DNA of 64,000 bases from Bactericera cockerelli (GCA_024516035.1 CM044956.1:55612233-55676232), one strand, 5' to 3'; counted from the first letter of the stretch, positions 1 to 10,251 are shown. Program-made: numbers and translations. The notes: generated by a model not told the origin, from the sequence alone.

Positions 1-410
1 GTGTTCGTTTTTGTAAAAAAAAATTTTTTTGCTCCGATTTCAATTTTTTTCATATTTCTGGACGTTTCATAACCTCCTGAGCAACTTTGGTTTTGTGTCG
101 GTCTATCGATCCGTCCGTCTCGCGTCTACTAAAAATATTCATTGTAACGCCCAAAACTGGAAAACTACTGAACGGATTTTGATGAAACTTTGCACACATA
201 TAGGAGACGTTCTGTAGATGGACCCATTTTAAATTAATCAAATTCGTACTAGCGGTTCTGGGTGATAGAGACTATGCGCCTGACCACTAACTTTTTACTT
301 AAACGCTTACATCTCGTGAACGGTACACCCGATTTTGATGAAATTTTGTATGTTATTGTATTAACTTCTGTAGGACTAATTATATGTTCTATGCTCCTAT
401 TAACAGGATG
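1..410. repeat. degenerate interspersed repeat
   Basis: About 55-115 resembles, with many changes, the end of the TCTGGTG/hairpin element seen at 53740-53880 (a cacatttctggacgaatcat-like stretch followed by a string of gtccgtc/gtctg). The rest reads as AT-rich repeat with no coding potential. It looks like an old decayed copy. The short frames here have no recognisable domains. Confidence 0.3.
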
Positions 411-1054
411 ATGAGACAAGCAAATCAACTGTGATATAACTCTGTATTCTTTATGTTTCTAGTCATGTTTTTGTTCGATAATATTTTGTTCTTTATGTAT
501 ATTTGTATTCTGATTGTTACTTTCTTGTCACATTTTACTACCCTAATTTTGAATCTTATAATGTCTAATTTTTGTTTAGTATTTTTATTTTTGACTTTTT
601 TCTGACATTTAAATGTTGGAATTATTGCTTTGTATTTTGTCATATTTTGGCACCCATATTTTAAATTTTGAAAGGTTATTTTCTAACTTTATATTGTATT
701 TTATTTTTTAACTTTTGTTATTTGTTACATGTTTATATGGACTCTTTCCGTAAATACAAGTGCCTTTGAGCACCATTACCATTACCATTACCATATTATT
801 GTTTTACCTAGGCTATTTATATTTATTTTTTAATTAATTATAATTTAACTCTGGTATTTAAGAAAATCCGAAATTTTTGACATACAGAATTTTTTGTAGA
901 ATTTAGAATGTAGGAAAAATAGTATTCTACCATATAAAACAAATTTGAAGAAAATCGGTTAAGCGGTTTTGGAGATACAAGTGATTTAGTATAAAATCTC
1001 AAAATTGACGTGTTTACAATGTGAAACGATCACGAAAAAGTATTGTGTGCACAA
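411..1054. other. AT-rich stretch with a LINE-like tail
   Basis: No gene is seen. The stretch around 640-793 ends in three or four copies of CATTAC (772-793), the kind of short tandem tail found at the 3' end of some non-LTR retrotransposons. Otherwise nothing is recognised. Confidence 0.3.
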
Positions 1055-1711
1055 TTGGCAGTGTTTTTATTATTAACTGTGTAATTTTTGTGTTTAGCTA
1101 TTTACAAATCAAACAAATTGTAGATAACATTTTTTTATAATCCGGGCTGAAGTTAATTATTTTGATTTCTTGTTGGGTGCTTCAAAAGCAGTTTGTATTT
1201 TTCTGTTAATATGGACCAAAGATGTTATTCATAAAACCTTCAGTGTTCTAAATTTCAATATTCTAACAAAATTTCAACATTCCACAGAATATGTGTGGAT
1301 ATCATTAGATTATTTTCCTTCTCAAGACAAAAGTCCTTTGAATAGTTAGAATTGATTAGAGTTTCCCTTGATTCCAGATGCAGCAAAATATTGGAGGTCC
1401 CATGTCAGGCCAGGTGCAGGTGCCCATGAGCTCTGGCATTCAGGGGCAAATGGGTGGCCCCATGCAAAGCCAACTGGCAGGGCCCATGCAGTCTCAAATG
1501 GGGGGTCCTGTTCAGTCACAAATGGGCGGTCCCATACAAAACCAAATGGGTGGCCCCATGCAAAATCAAATGGTTGGCTCAATGCAAAATCAGATGGGCG
1601 GGGGTATCCAATCGCAAATGAGAAGGCCCATCCAGTCACAAATGGGTGGTCCAATGCAGAACCAAATGGGCCCAATGCAAACTCAAATGAGGATACAGAA
1701 TCAGATGTCTC
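1055..1711 (+). pseudogene. partial duplicate of MED15 exon 6 with flanking intron
   Basis: Positions 1379-1711 are a diverged copy of the big glutamine/methionine-rich MED15 exon (14961-15343). They keep the splice acceptor context (ttgattccag before ATG CAG) and the same repeating GGPMQ-type octapeptides. The homology continues upstream into intron sequence: 1055-1240 matches 14607-14790 with many substitutions. Since intron is included, this is a DNA-level partial duplication and not a retrocopy. The copy lacks a few codons near its start. It loses homology after about 1711, with no splice donor like the parental one and an unrelated stretch to the stop at 1872. No other MED15 exon accompanies it, so I read it as a non-functional relic. 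A role as an alternative exon cannot be excluded. Confidence 0.7.
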
Positions 1712-2325
1712 TAAACAATTGTAGTACTCTGAAGCCCCCTAATGTCTTTGAACGACTTCTGTGGCGAACACTTTTTTTTATATTATTTTTTATTTTATTT
1801 TTTGTTTTTTTTGGGGGGAAATATTTTATGATTCCTTCAGCAAGGTTCCTGCTGTTTCGGAAACTTTGGTAGAAGACCTGAAAAGTATGAAAAAAAGGTT
1901 GAGAATTCAAACACACTTGTTAATATTTTGAGAACGGTTAGTCAGTCAATGACATAAATTCGAAAATATACAACACTTTTTGTTACAATGTTCCCATTAC
2001 ACAGTCTTAAGGATGAATTTTTTGATGTGAAATGGGTAGCCTTATGGAGGAATTGCTAGTCATCCAGTCACAGACTCATCTTAACAATCTTTTTTTTTTT
2101 TTTTAAATATTTATTTAAAGAGAGGTCTCTAACATTCAGAGTCCTTGCCATCTGTATTTCTATGTTCTAGGAGTGCTGAAGCTAAGATGAATAGTTTGTT
2201 TGATTAGATTTTGTTTAATTGTAGCTTTAATTTTTTTAAGTATTATTGTCTTTTTTGATGTTTATTTAGATTTAATTTTTCATATATTTTTACGTTCAAT
2301 TAGATTTTATTTATCATATTATATA
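1712..2325. other. AT-rich intergenic stretch
   Basis: No gene is seen. There are T-rich runs at 1770-1810 and 2089-2104. The stretch ends at the target site of the LTR element (TATA). Confidence 0.4.
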
Positions 2326-2702
2326 AGATATAAGTGGGGATCTCCCACTTGTGTTTTTAAAAAAGTTTATTTTCCAAAAACTGAAAATGACAAAGTCTTT
2401 AAAAATACTTAATATCGAAAAAAATGAGACTTAATTATATTTTTAAATATGCAATTGACATATCAAAATGAATGAAAGATAATTATTAGAACGTTTAAAA
2501 GAAAATAATATAATTATTAAATAATAAAATACTTAATTAATAAAATGTGAATTAAATAGATCGCAAATTTAAATTATCGATCAGCGACAATGCTCGATGC
2601 AAGTCCTGGATCAATCTGCCTGTCGGATCCTACCAATGGCTATTGTCAGAAGGACAATAGCTGATTTTTTTAATACAGTCAGCATTTATGGTGGCTGTAA
2701 CT
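2326..2702 (-). repeat. 3' LTR of the errantivirus-like element
   Basis: 377 bp, identical by eye to 9871-10247. A purine-rich tract (rc of 2703-2713) lies directly next to its AGTTAC end, as expected for the plus-strand primer next to a 3' LTR. An internal palindrome, tggctattgtcagaaggaca with caatagct after it, is visible near 2637-2663. Confidence 0.92.
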
Positions 2703-2713
2703 CCTCCACCCTT
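2703..2713 (-). promoter_or_regulatory. polypurine tract
   Basis: Minus strand AAGGGTGGAGG abuts the AGTTAC start of the 3' LTR. This is the position and composition of the plus-strand primer in LTR elements. Confidence 0.65.
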
Positions 2714-4274
2714 AGAACTTTGCATCCCCTGGGAGGGAAGGATTGGGATTGATTCCCAGATTTGTTGAAGAGTTACATGCTAGATTGATTTGTGGAAGAA
2801 CATTTTCTGGTTCACGTTTCTTAAATAGATGTAGTATCTGTAAATATAGATTAGATTTCCTAACTATCAGTATCAGTGATGAAATGGATACAGTGAGGGT
2901 AATACACATTAGTATTTTCCAAGGGTTCAATGAATTGTGTAAAGATTGAACATCTCTATTTGTTGGAGTCAGTTGGTTTAGCTTAATGTCATCTAAATTT
3001 AAATCATGAATCCTTATTTTGAAGTCAGATAATTTTTCTGAACCAAATTTGACATTAACATTTTCCAGGATTGTAGGTTTTCCTGAGGTCTTGGATGAAA
3101 AGTTTAAGATTTCATTCCTAAATATAAGGTTTCCTTTGTTTGATTCAATTAGAAATATGCCTTTTAATTCTTTTATTTCAATTTCATTTTCTAATTCTAG
3201 TTTTATGGTTTCACTGAAAGGAAAAACAATAATAAACATATTTATTTGGGGAATATAATCAACATAGTTTTCTTGAATTTCTAGCGTTATGTGTGTACAT
3301 GACTCAGGCTTTTCATTTTGAAGTATTTGCCTTTCACACTCTTTCAGATTATTATTGACATTTCTCTGAAAGCACTGATAAGGTTTTCCCAATTCACAGA
3401 TATTGTTCAAAGGTTTAAGGGATTTTTCTGATTTCAGGAAGTAGTGAACTTTCGGTATAACTGTAGTAAATCCTAATTCACTTGAAGATGGGATAGACTT
3501 AAGGTAAATCAGGTCATATTGTTGGTCATAATTAATAGGAAAAGATAGGAAGTAAATAATTTTTGAGTTTTCAATTTTGCAGCTTACATCTAAGATCTTT
3601 TGGAGTTCTAAAATACTACTTATTTCTAAAGGTATAGTGTTATGTACATTCTTTAATTTCTCTAATTCAGTTTTAAGTTCAGATGGTCGTAGTATAGTAG
3701 GGTGGTAAAGTCTAGCTCTACAAAAGGTAAGGGAAATTTCGATCTCCTGAAGCACGCTTATGAGGTTATTATAGAGGATTATTAATTGGTGAAATGCGTC
3801 TTCGGCAATTACTAGTGTGGGTAAGCCTTCGTTTTGAACATAAGTACCTAGTAGGGAAATTTTTTTGCGTAAGAGCTCTTCATTGTGTTCAATATTTCTA
3901 ATTGTAGATTCGAATCTTTTAGTTGCTTCACTATTTACTGAGTACTGCAAGTCGAGTTGTTTCTGCAAGTTGTCCTGATTTTTAAAGAGATTATTTATAA
4001 TTAGATTGTAATGTTCTCCGTCAGTAGAGTCAAGGTTGCCAGTAACAGTCTTGATAATAGATCCTATCTGTGGAAATAAGGCTCTTTTGTTTCTTTTGGG
4101 TGAAAAAGAAAAGTGAATTATATCTAGTTTGTCCTGTGCTAATTTCTGTAAGTGAGTAATCATTTTATAGTAATTTCCTAGCTCTTTTTCTAAAATACCA
4201 GTAGATTCTGTTTGTCTTGATGTTCTCTCTCTGATGTAGTCTGACTGGTCGTTGAGATTAGTTAGTTCTTCCAT
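2712..4274 (-). CDS. env: env-like glycoprotein
   Basis: A 520-codon frame after pol. It shows a furin-type RNKR site at residues 61-64 followed by a fairly hydrophobic stretch (candidate fusion region), a long ectodomain with several cysteines, and one hydrophobic segment near residues 450-472 followed by a short cytoplasmic tail. This is the architecture of insect errantivirus env. The frame remains open upstream of this ATG to about 4380, overlapping the end of pol, and has no signal peptide of its own. The real start is therefore probably supplied by splicing from a leader exon, as known in this group. No stop or frameshift is seen inside. Confidence 0.8.
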   Translation of the reverse strand: MEELTNLNDQSDYIRERTSRQTESTGILEKELGNYYKMITHLQKLAQDKLDIIHFSFSPKRNKRALFPQIGSIIKTVTGNLDSTDGEHYNLIINNLFKNQDNLQKQLDLQYSVNSEATKRFESTIRNIEHNEELLRKKISLLGTYVQNEGLPTLVIAEDAFHQLIILYNNLISVLQEIEISLTFCRARLYHPTILRPSELKTELEKLKNVHNTIPLEISSILELQKILDVSCKIENSKIIYFLSFPINYDQQYDLIYLKSIPSSSELGFTTVIPKVHYFLKSEKSLKPLNNICELGKPYQCFQRNVNNNLKECERQILQNEKPESCTHITLEIQENYVDYIPQINMFIIVFPFSETIKLELENEIEIKELKGIFLIESNKGNLIFRNEILNFSSKTSGKPTILENVNVKFGSEKLSDFKIRIHDLNLDDIKLNQLTPTNRDVQSLHNSLNPWKILMCITLTVSISSLILIVRKSNLYLQILHLFKKREPENVLPQINLACNSSTNLGINPNPSLPGDAKF

Positions 4275-4369
4275 AATTGGTATGAGGTCATAGTAATGTA
4301 CGACTGTATGAGTGCTTCTTTGTAAGTTTGCTTTGCCAAGGTTGATTGGTAGGATTCCGAGATTTTCGG

Positions 4370-7300
4370 TTACATTGCGGATTCTGAATTCTGCACTTGT
4401 TGCTGTGCAGATGAGGCACCTGAAACATTTTTGGGTGGACGTTTAATGTTTGACAGATGAATTTTCTCTGTAGTGTTGTGGTGGGTGGGTATAATTTTTG
4501 CTGTTTTCAGACTTTTATCAATATTTTCAATGTTTTCTTGTTTGTATTTGTTTTGCGTTTTGCTTTGTATTTGCTTGTTTCTGACCCAAACTTCTTGAGG
4601 GATTTCAGGAAGAGTTTCTCTTCCCTGATTTTTATGTGAAGTGACTTTCTCTTTGTTTTGAGAGATTTTTTCTCCTATTTCTTTAAACAAAAATTTTGTT
4701 TTCTCTTTATGATGTGCCACGTAGTTTGAGGTTATTAGTTGTTCTGTGTCAATATCCGTTATGTCGGACGGTTCAAAATGCCCTGTGACCACTTCTATAG
4801 GTTTGTGTTTTGTGACAGAATGACTTGTGTGGTTATAAGCAATGACCGCGTATTTTACTTTTAAGGACAAGGAATCGTTCTTGAATTCTTCGCGATTGTT
4901 GAATAATCGTATATGCTCTATTAATGTCGAGTGAAAACGTTCTATTACTCCATTGGACTCAGGATGCTGGGAGGAGGTGAAATGGATATTAATCTTGTGA
5001 AGAGAAAGGAGTTCTTTTATTACTGAGTTTTTAAATTCGCCTCCATTATCTGATATAATTAGGCTAGGAACGCCGTGGTGAGCAAAACTTTCCAAGAGTT
5101 TACTCGCGATTTCAGTTGCTTGAGCAGAACGAAGCAAGTAGGCTTGTGCAAATTTAGAAAAGGGGTCAATAAGCGTTAGAAATTTGGATTTTTCAAGAGA
5201 AATGGTGTCTATGTGTAGGACATCAAACGGTTTTAATGCAGTGGGTGTGATGTTGTATGTCAGTTTCAAGGGGTTGCGGTCGTACTTGGTCTTTTGGCAT
5301 ATTTCACAGTTATTAATATAGTCTTGTACATGTTTAGCAATGTTGGGCCAGTAGTAGTGTTCTTTAATTTGTCTGGTGGTTTCGTCCATACCCCTATGGT
5401 TAGTTTTTCCGTCATGAAACTTTTTTATAATGTCAGTTTTCTTGTTTTCTTCAGTCACGTCAGTTAGCATCTTAGTGCATTTGATAAGATTTATTTGTGA
5501 ATTTTTAAAGTAAGTCTGTAAAGTTCTCGATAGTTCTTCGTATAAGCTCTCAGTTTTAAAGAATACGTGGTATTTGACTTTTGGTGCAATGTGTGTTTTT
5601 AAGAACTCAGTTAGTTGTCCTAAGAGATTTTCAGGTGAAAACTCGTAAATTCGTCTCTCTTTGTCTCTGTGAATGATTTTTAGTGATTTGAGTGGGTTAG
5701 GGTGGGCTAAATGTGAAATGGAAAGGATTAATTGATTCTTTCCCAAATTAATTGGACCGTCAAAGATAGGTATACCTATGAGAGGGTGTTCCAGGTTGGA
5801 GTGGATAGTATTTATATCTTCTTCTTCTGCCTGTTCGGTGATATCTTGAGGTGCAGGGGCGACATTGGTGGTGTGTTCTGAAGATGTAGCGGCCTCGTAG
5901 GTGATGGGGACCGGGGGTACAGCGACGTCAACAGTTGGGGGAAGTTCTTGAGTGACAGGATCTTCTCTTAGTAAGTGAGCATATGCGCCTGCAACGAACG
6001 CATCAAGGTCTAATATGTCCTGTTCTAAGTCCGGTTCCGGTAACATAGATAGTAAGTCGTCGTCTAGTACTGGTTGTACGGGTGAGTTGGTTTCGTTCAT
6101 GTTTAGTTCAACTCTTGAAAGGGTGTCCGCATTTGTATTTTGTGAACCTTTTTTGTAAACTATGTCATAGTCGTATTCCTCAAGTTTTAGTCTCCAACGT
6201 ATCAATTTAGAACTTGGCTCTTTAAGAGAGAAGAGCCACTGAAGAGGCCTATGATCTGTGAAAATTTTGAATTTTTGTCCGTATAGGTAAGGCCTAAAAT
6301 ATTTTACTGCCCATACAATGGCTAGTAGTTCCTTTTCGATTGTCGAGTAGTTGCATTCACTGTCGTTCAACGTTCTGCTTGCATAGGCAACAGGTCGATC
6401 ACTGCCTATGGGTCCCTGAGATAACACTGCACCGAGAGCAACGTTGCTCGCATCGGTTGTCAAAATGAAAGGTTTGCTAAAGTCTGGATATTGGAGTATT
6501 GGTTCGTTTGTCAACAAATTTTTACAAAGTTCAAAGCATTCTTGATAATCGGGATCAGTTATATTTATTTTTGCATTTTTCTTTAACCGTTTAGTTAATG
6601 GTTTTGTTAAACTTGCAAAGTCTTTTATGAATTTACGATAGTAGCTTAAAAGTCCAAGAAAGCTTTTAATCTGTCTTGTGGTCTTCGGGATGGGGAAGTT
6701 TTCTATAGCTCTAATTTTGTTGGGGTTGGGCTTGACACCTTCGGGTGTGATAACGTGACCAAGAAAGTCAACGTCTTTTTTCAAGAACTCACACTTGTCT
6801 AGTTGAATTTTCAAGTTAGCATTTTTTAATCTGTCGAATACCAAGGAAAGGTTACTTAAATGTTCCTGAAGGGAAGTGCCAAAAACCAAGATGTCGTCGA
6901 GGTACACAACACATACTACGTTAATTAGACCTCGCAGTAGTTTTTCCATTACTCTCTGAAAAGTAGCAGGTGCGTTTTTTAGGCCCATGGGCATACGCAG
7001 GAATTCGTAGTGCCCGTGTTCAGTGTTGAAAGCTGTTTTGGGGATACTAGTTTCGTCTATTTCTATTTGATAGAATCCCGATGCTAAGTCTAGGGTGCTG
7101 AAATAATGAGAGCGACCAAGACGATCTAGGAGTGAATTTATGCAAGGGAGGGGGTAGCGGTCCCCAATAGTCTTCTCGTTCAGTTTCCTGTAATCTATTA
7201 CGATTCTCCACTTTCTCTTACCTGAAGCGTCGAGTTTCTTAGGAACTATCCAAAGTGGGGAGGACCAAGGGGAATGGGAGGGGCGAATAATATCATCCTC

Positions 7301-8212
7301 TAACATTTTCTGAATTTGTTGTTGAACTTCAGCTTTGTGGACATGCGGATATCGGTATGTTTTCGTATACACTGGTACGTCGTCCGTTGTTCGTATAGTG
7401 TGTTTTACGGCGTTCGTAAATGTAAGATTCTTAGTGTCTGTATGGAAAATTTCTGAGTAATTATTTATTAGTTTTTGAATTCCGTCCTTTTCCTCTGTGT
7501 TCATGTGGTCCATTCTAATCCTATTGAAATCAAATTCTGAATTTGTCAGTTGAGAGTTGTTCAAGTTATTGTATGTGGATGTTTGTTCGAAATTTTGAAG
7601 AGATGAAACTTCTACAGGGTGTAACAAAACTTTCGTTTGTAATTCCGTGTCATTAACAAGTGTACATATTGCCTTACTGTCTTTGACTCTAAGTATACCT
7701 TCAGGTATATAAGCCGAACCAAATCTTTTGTGTGGGATCAAACAATCTCCGTTTTGAATATTCATAACATCTATAGTTACGATCTGTTCCTGTCGTGGTT
7801 CGAGTGTGATGTGGTTTACCTGGGTAACTGTGTCTCTGTGATGGATAGTTATGTCGGTCGTTGGCGATCGAAGCAGATTATTTTTCAAGTCAACTACCAT
7901 ACTAAGGGCCATAAGATTGTCCATTCCCAAGAGGCAATCGAAAAAGTCATGAAATTTAAAGAGATGTAGCTTCATTGTGCCCGTCATTTTGAAAATTTTG
8001 GGAAACGGAATCGAGATGCTATATTTTTCTCGCGAACGTCCATGAGCAGTATTAATTTCGAATGGATCATATTTTATTTTGTTTTTGAAAAATTTTTGGG
8101 CTGTTTCTGGGTTTATAAAAGATTTTGTACTACCAGTGTCAATAAGCATTTTCAAATTAAGTCCCGGTATGATTAGAAATGGTAAGTAATTGTCGTTGTT
8201 TGTCAAATTCAT
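4370..8212 (-). CDS. pol: pol polyprotein: protease, reverse transcriptase, RNase H, integrase
   Basis: A 1280-codon uninterrupted frame. Visible motifs in order: aspartic protease DTG at residues 25-27; reverse transcriptase with YLDD at 437-440; RNase H with TTDAS near 585; integrase HHCC zinc motif around 900-940; and a DDE core with D near 1000, SDNGGE near 1055 and the final E near 1090. All expected catalytic residues are present and the length is normal for the group. The frame is open upstream of its first ATG to 8284. It overlaps by 67 nt a frame that carries the gag end (8218-8353), so expression by -1 frameshifting is likely, as in related elements. The product copies the element's RNA and inserts the DNA. 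Confidence 0.93.
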   Translation of the reverse strand: MNLTNNDNYLPFLIIPGLNLKMLIDTGSTKSFINPETAQKFFKNKIKYDPFEINTAHGRSREKYSISIPFPKIFKMTGTMKLHLFKFHDFFDCLLGMDNLMALSMVVDLKNNLLRSPTTDITIHHRDTVTQVNHITLEPRQEQIVTIDVMNIQNGDCLIPHKRFGSAYIPEGILRVKDSKAICTLVNDTELQTKVLLHPVEVSSLQNFEQTSTYNNLNNSQLTNSEFDFNRIRMDHMNTEEKDGIQKLINNYSEIFHTDTKNLTFTNAVKHTIRTTDDVPVYTKTYRYPHVHKAEVQQQIQKMLEDDIIRPSHSPWSSPLWIVPKKLDASGKRKWRIVIDYRKLNEKTIGDRYPLPCINSLLDRLGRSHYFSTLDLASGFYQIEIDETSIPKTAFNTEHGHYEFLRMPMGLKNAPATFQRVMEKLLRGLINVVCVVYLDDILVFGTSLQEHLSNLSLVFDRLKNANLKIQLDKCEFLKKDVDFLGHVITPEGVKPNPNKIRAIENFPIPKTTRQIKSFLGLLSYYRKFIKDFASLTKPLTKRLKKNAKINITDPDYQECFELCKNLLTNEPILQYPDFSKPFILTTDASNVALGAVLSQGPIGSDRPVAYASRTLNDSECNYSTIEKELLAIVWAVKYFRPYLYGQKFKIFTDHRPLQWLFSLKEPSSKLIRWRLKLEEYDYDIVYKKGSQNTNADTLSRVELNMNETNSPVQPVLDDDLLSMLPEPDLEQDILDLDAFVAGAYAHLLREDPVTQELPPTVDVAVPPVPITYEAATSSEHTTNVAPAPQDITEQAEEEDINTIHSNLEHPLIGIPIFDGPINLGKNQLILSISHLAHPNPLKSLKIIHRDKERRIYEFSPENLLGQLTEFLKTHIAPKVKYHVFFKTESLYEELSRTLQTYFKNSQINLIKCTKMLTDVTEENKKTDIIKKFHDGKTNHRGMDETTRQIKEHYYWPNIAKHVQDYINNCEICQKTKYDRNPLKLTYNITPTALKPFDVLHIDTISLEKSKFLTLIDPFSKFAQAYLLRSAQATEIASKLLESFAHHGVPSLIISDNGGEFKNSVIKELLSLHKINIHFTSSQHPESNGVIERFHSTLIEHIRLFNNREEFKNDSLSLKVKYAVIAYNHTSHSVTKHKPIEVVTGHFEPSDITDIDTEQLITSNYVAHHKEKTKFLFKEIGEKISQNKEKVTSHKNQGRETLPEIPQEVWVRNKQIQSKTQNKYKQENIENIDKSLKTAKIIPTHHNTTEKIHLSNIKRPPKNVSGASSAQQQVQNSESAM

Positions 8213-8344
8213 AAGAGTTACTGGTCCGAGGCTTCTTCTCGAAAATCCTGGACCTCGTCTGTGTCGTTTGGTTGATTCCCATATTCATTTATGGGGTTTG
8301 AGTCTTCGATTGACTCGTAATGTTCTTGGGTCATTTCCAGATTG

Positions 8345-9310
8345 TTAAGTCGGGGATTTGTTTGTCATAGCGGACATGGGTGTCGGTCTATAAGAAGGCC
8401 CGGGTGTAGATCTGTTCCAAACGTTTGTATTGTTGTTTCCTTGATTCTTGTTCATCCCACTCTGCGGTTTGTTGATATTTTGTTGAGAATTGTTATTACG
8501 AAATGGATTGAAAAGTCCACTACCTGAAGTAGAGTTATTGTGATTATTTTTGTTTTGCATGTGAGGGGGTATGTATTTTTCTGTGGTATTTGTAAAATAT
8601 GGTTTGTTTTTGTTATAGTTCGAATTATAATTGTTGTTGTTTTCATGCGGTTTTTTCACCGCGTCAATTTGAAAGTCGTTTGTGAGTATGTTGAGAGCCT
8701 CGCCAAGATCTCTCGGATTTTTTGTTCTCATGAGAGCACCTAAGGGCTCCTTTAGGCCTCTGAGGAAAGTCCTCAAACCAAGTTTCGAAACGTAATCTCT
8801 TACGTCGTTTTGTGTTGACATTTCATGGGTATCCATGAAACTAGAGTGAAGGTTAATGTATTTTTGAATTTTGCTATGAAATTCAAAGGGTGACTCGTTT
8901 TTCGTTTGTGTTAAACCACACATTTCGACTGTAAGCGTATAGCAATCACGCTTATCGCCGTATGTACTCAGGAGAGCTGTTTTTAAGTCCCTCCAATTAG
9001 TAATATTGTAAGAACTTAAATTGAGCTTTGCTTCGCCTTTAATTTTAGAGCGAAGCGAAGACATCAAAAAGATGTTTTGAAAATTGTCAGCATTTGCTTC
9101 ATCATAGAAATGCTTTACCATGGTCTCACATATCGAAATGAATTCTGATAGCAGCTCGACCTCGCCCGAAAATACGGGCACCATTTTTAGGTGTTCAGAT
9201 TTGAGTTCCGGAGGAGCCATTGTGAGATTTCTAAAAATACCTAGAAGATCGTCTTCTAACAAGGGATCGTATGAATATTCTGTGTCTGATTCTCTGGTAG
9301 ATTCAGACAA
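8345..9310 (-). CDS. gag: gag-like structural protein
   Basis: A 321-codon frame in the gag position, downstream of the 5' LTR and ahead of pol. The first 200 residues have the helical capsid-like character of Gypsy gag proteins. The C-terminal third is rich in asparagine, lysine and proline (about residues 215-300), fitting a basic nucleic-acid-binding tail; no CCHC knuckle is seen, which is usual in errantiviruses. The frame stops at 8345, but the next frame stays open from there to 8218 and its coding looks like the missing gag C-terminus. One frame change near 8350-8365, beside a CCCC run, would connect them. That could be a 1-base mutation, an assembly error or a programmed shift. I do not reconstruct the joined product. 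Confidence 0.8.
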   Translation of the reverse strand: MSESTRESDTEYSYDPLLEDDLLGIFRNLTMAPPELKSEHLKMVPVFSGEVELLSEFISICETMVKHFYDEANADNFQNIFLMSSLRSKIKGEAKLNLSSYNITNWRDLKTALLSTYGDKRDCYTLTVEMCGLTQTKNESPFEFHSKIQKYINLHSSFMDTHEMSTQNDVRDYVSKLGLRTFLRGLKEPLGALMRTKNPRDLGEALNILTNDFQIDAVKKPHENNNNYNSNYNKNKPYFTNTTEKYIPPHMQNKNNHNNSTSGSGLFNPFRNNNSQQNINKPQSGMNKNQGNNNTNVWNRSTPGPSYRPTPMSAMTNKSPT

Positions 9311-9860
9311 GGTAGACTCAACGTCTGAGTCCGTTTTGAATAGATAAATTCTATGTAAAAATAATAGATAGTAGGTAATATACCTAGTAGTAAGGATTAT
9401 AGTAAAGAGATAAGAAGGTGAGGATGTGTAGTGTAATTGTAAACAATAGTGAGAAAGATTAAACCCTTGAACAGTAAAAGTGAAAGGAAAAATATTATCT
9501 TACAGTGCCAGCAGAATCAACAACATTGAGGTGGGTAGGTACTCGGTAACTGCTCCGTGTGAGGTATGAGAAGCTATTGTTCCAGGTCCTTGCTCTGCTC
9601 TGCCCTGCTGACTGAGACTGGTTTCTGCTCTGCTGACTGACTTGGGGTCTGCGGTTCGTGGTTCGATGCGAGAAAATCCGACGATTTTACAGCTACGGGG
9701 GTAATCCAATATGTAATCCAAAGGGTAATCCAATAATAGGGCACTGCACTGAGTTCCTCACTATTCCTCGGAAAAGGTTTTTTTTTTTTTTTTTATATAT
9801 GGGTTTTAGTTTTTTGGGGGTGTAGATTTTTTTGTTTTGGGGGTGAAAACACCCAAAATT
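9311..9860 (-). other. 5' untranslated leader of the LTR element
   Basis: Non-coding segment between the primer site and gag. It holds an A17 run on the sense strand (T17 at 9779-9795) and no convincing frame. Confidence 0.6.
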
Positions 9861-9871
9861 TGACTGCGCCA
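9861..9871 (-). promoter_or_regulatory. putative tRNA primer binding site
   Basis: On the minus strand the 5' LTR is followed by TGGCGCAGTCA. It starts with the TGG expected opposite a tRNA CCA end and matches the TGGCGCAGTC type used by several insect errantiviruses (serine tRNA, from general knowledge). The exact LTR boundary next to it is uncertain by a few bases. Confidence 0.6.
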
Positions 9872-10247
9872 GATATAAGTGGGGATCTCCCACTTGTGTT
9901 TTTAAAAAAGTTTATTTTCCAAAAACTGAAAATGACAAAGTCTTTAAAAATACTTAATATCGAAAAAAATGAGACTTAATTATATTTTTAAATATGCAAT
10001 TGACATATCAAAATGAATGAAAGATAATTATTAGAACGTTTAAAAGAAAATAATATAATTATTAAATAATAAAATACTTAATTAATAAAATGTGAATTAA
10101 ATAGATCGCAAATTTAAATTATCGATCAGCGACAATGCTCGATGCAAGTCCTGGATCAATCTGCCTGTCGGATCCTACCAATGGCTATTGTCAGAAGGAC
10201 AATAGCTGATTTTTTTAATACAGTCAGCATTTATGGTGGCTGTAACT
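9871..10247 (-). repeat. 5' LTR of the errantivirus-like element
   Basis: 377 bp, same sequence as the left LTR. It should hold the element's promoter. It is followed on the minus strand by the primer binding site at about 9861-9871. Confidence 0.92.
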
Positions 10248-10251
10248 TATA

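Larger units (their letters stand above)
2326..10247 (-). mobile_element. errantivirus-like (Gypsy group) LTR retrotransposon, full length
   Basis: This is a 7.9-kb element read on the minus strand: 5' LTR 9871-10247, primer site, gag, pol, env, polypurine tract, 3' LTR 2326-2702. Both LTRs are 377 bp and I see no difference between them by eye. On the coding strand the LTR begins AGTTAC. A TATA target duplication flanks the element, at 10248-10251 and just left of 2326; TATA-type 4-bp sites are typical of insect errantiviruses. Gag and pol are in the Gypsy order, with integrase after RNase H, and a third frame has the hallmarks of an env. The inner LTR boundary may shift by about 5 bp because the TATA-rich flank repeats. 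Identical LTRs indicate a very recent insertion. The only break I see is a frame change at the end of gag. Confidence 0.93.

Noticed and set aside
1699..1872. C-terminal part of the frame in the MED15 exon copy
   Set aside because: Homology ends at about 1711; the rest is T-rich intergenic sequence read through by chance.
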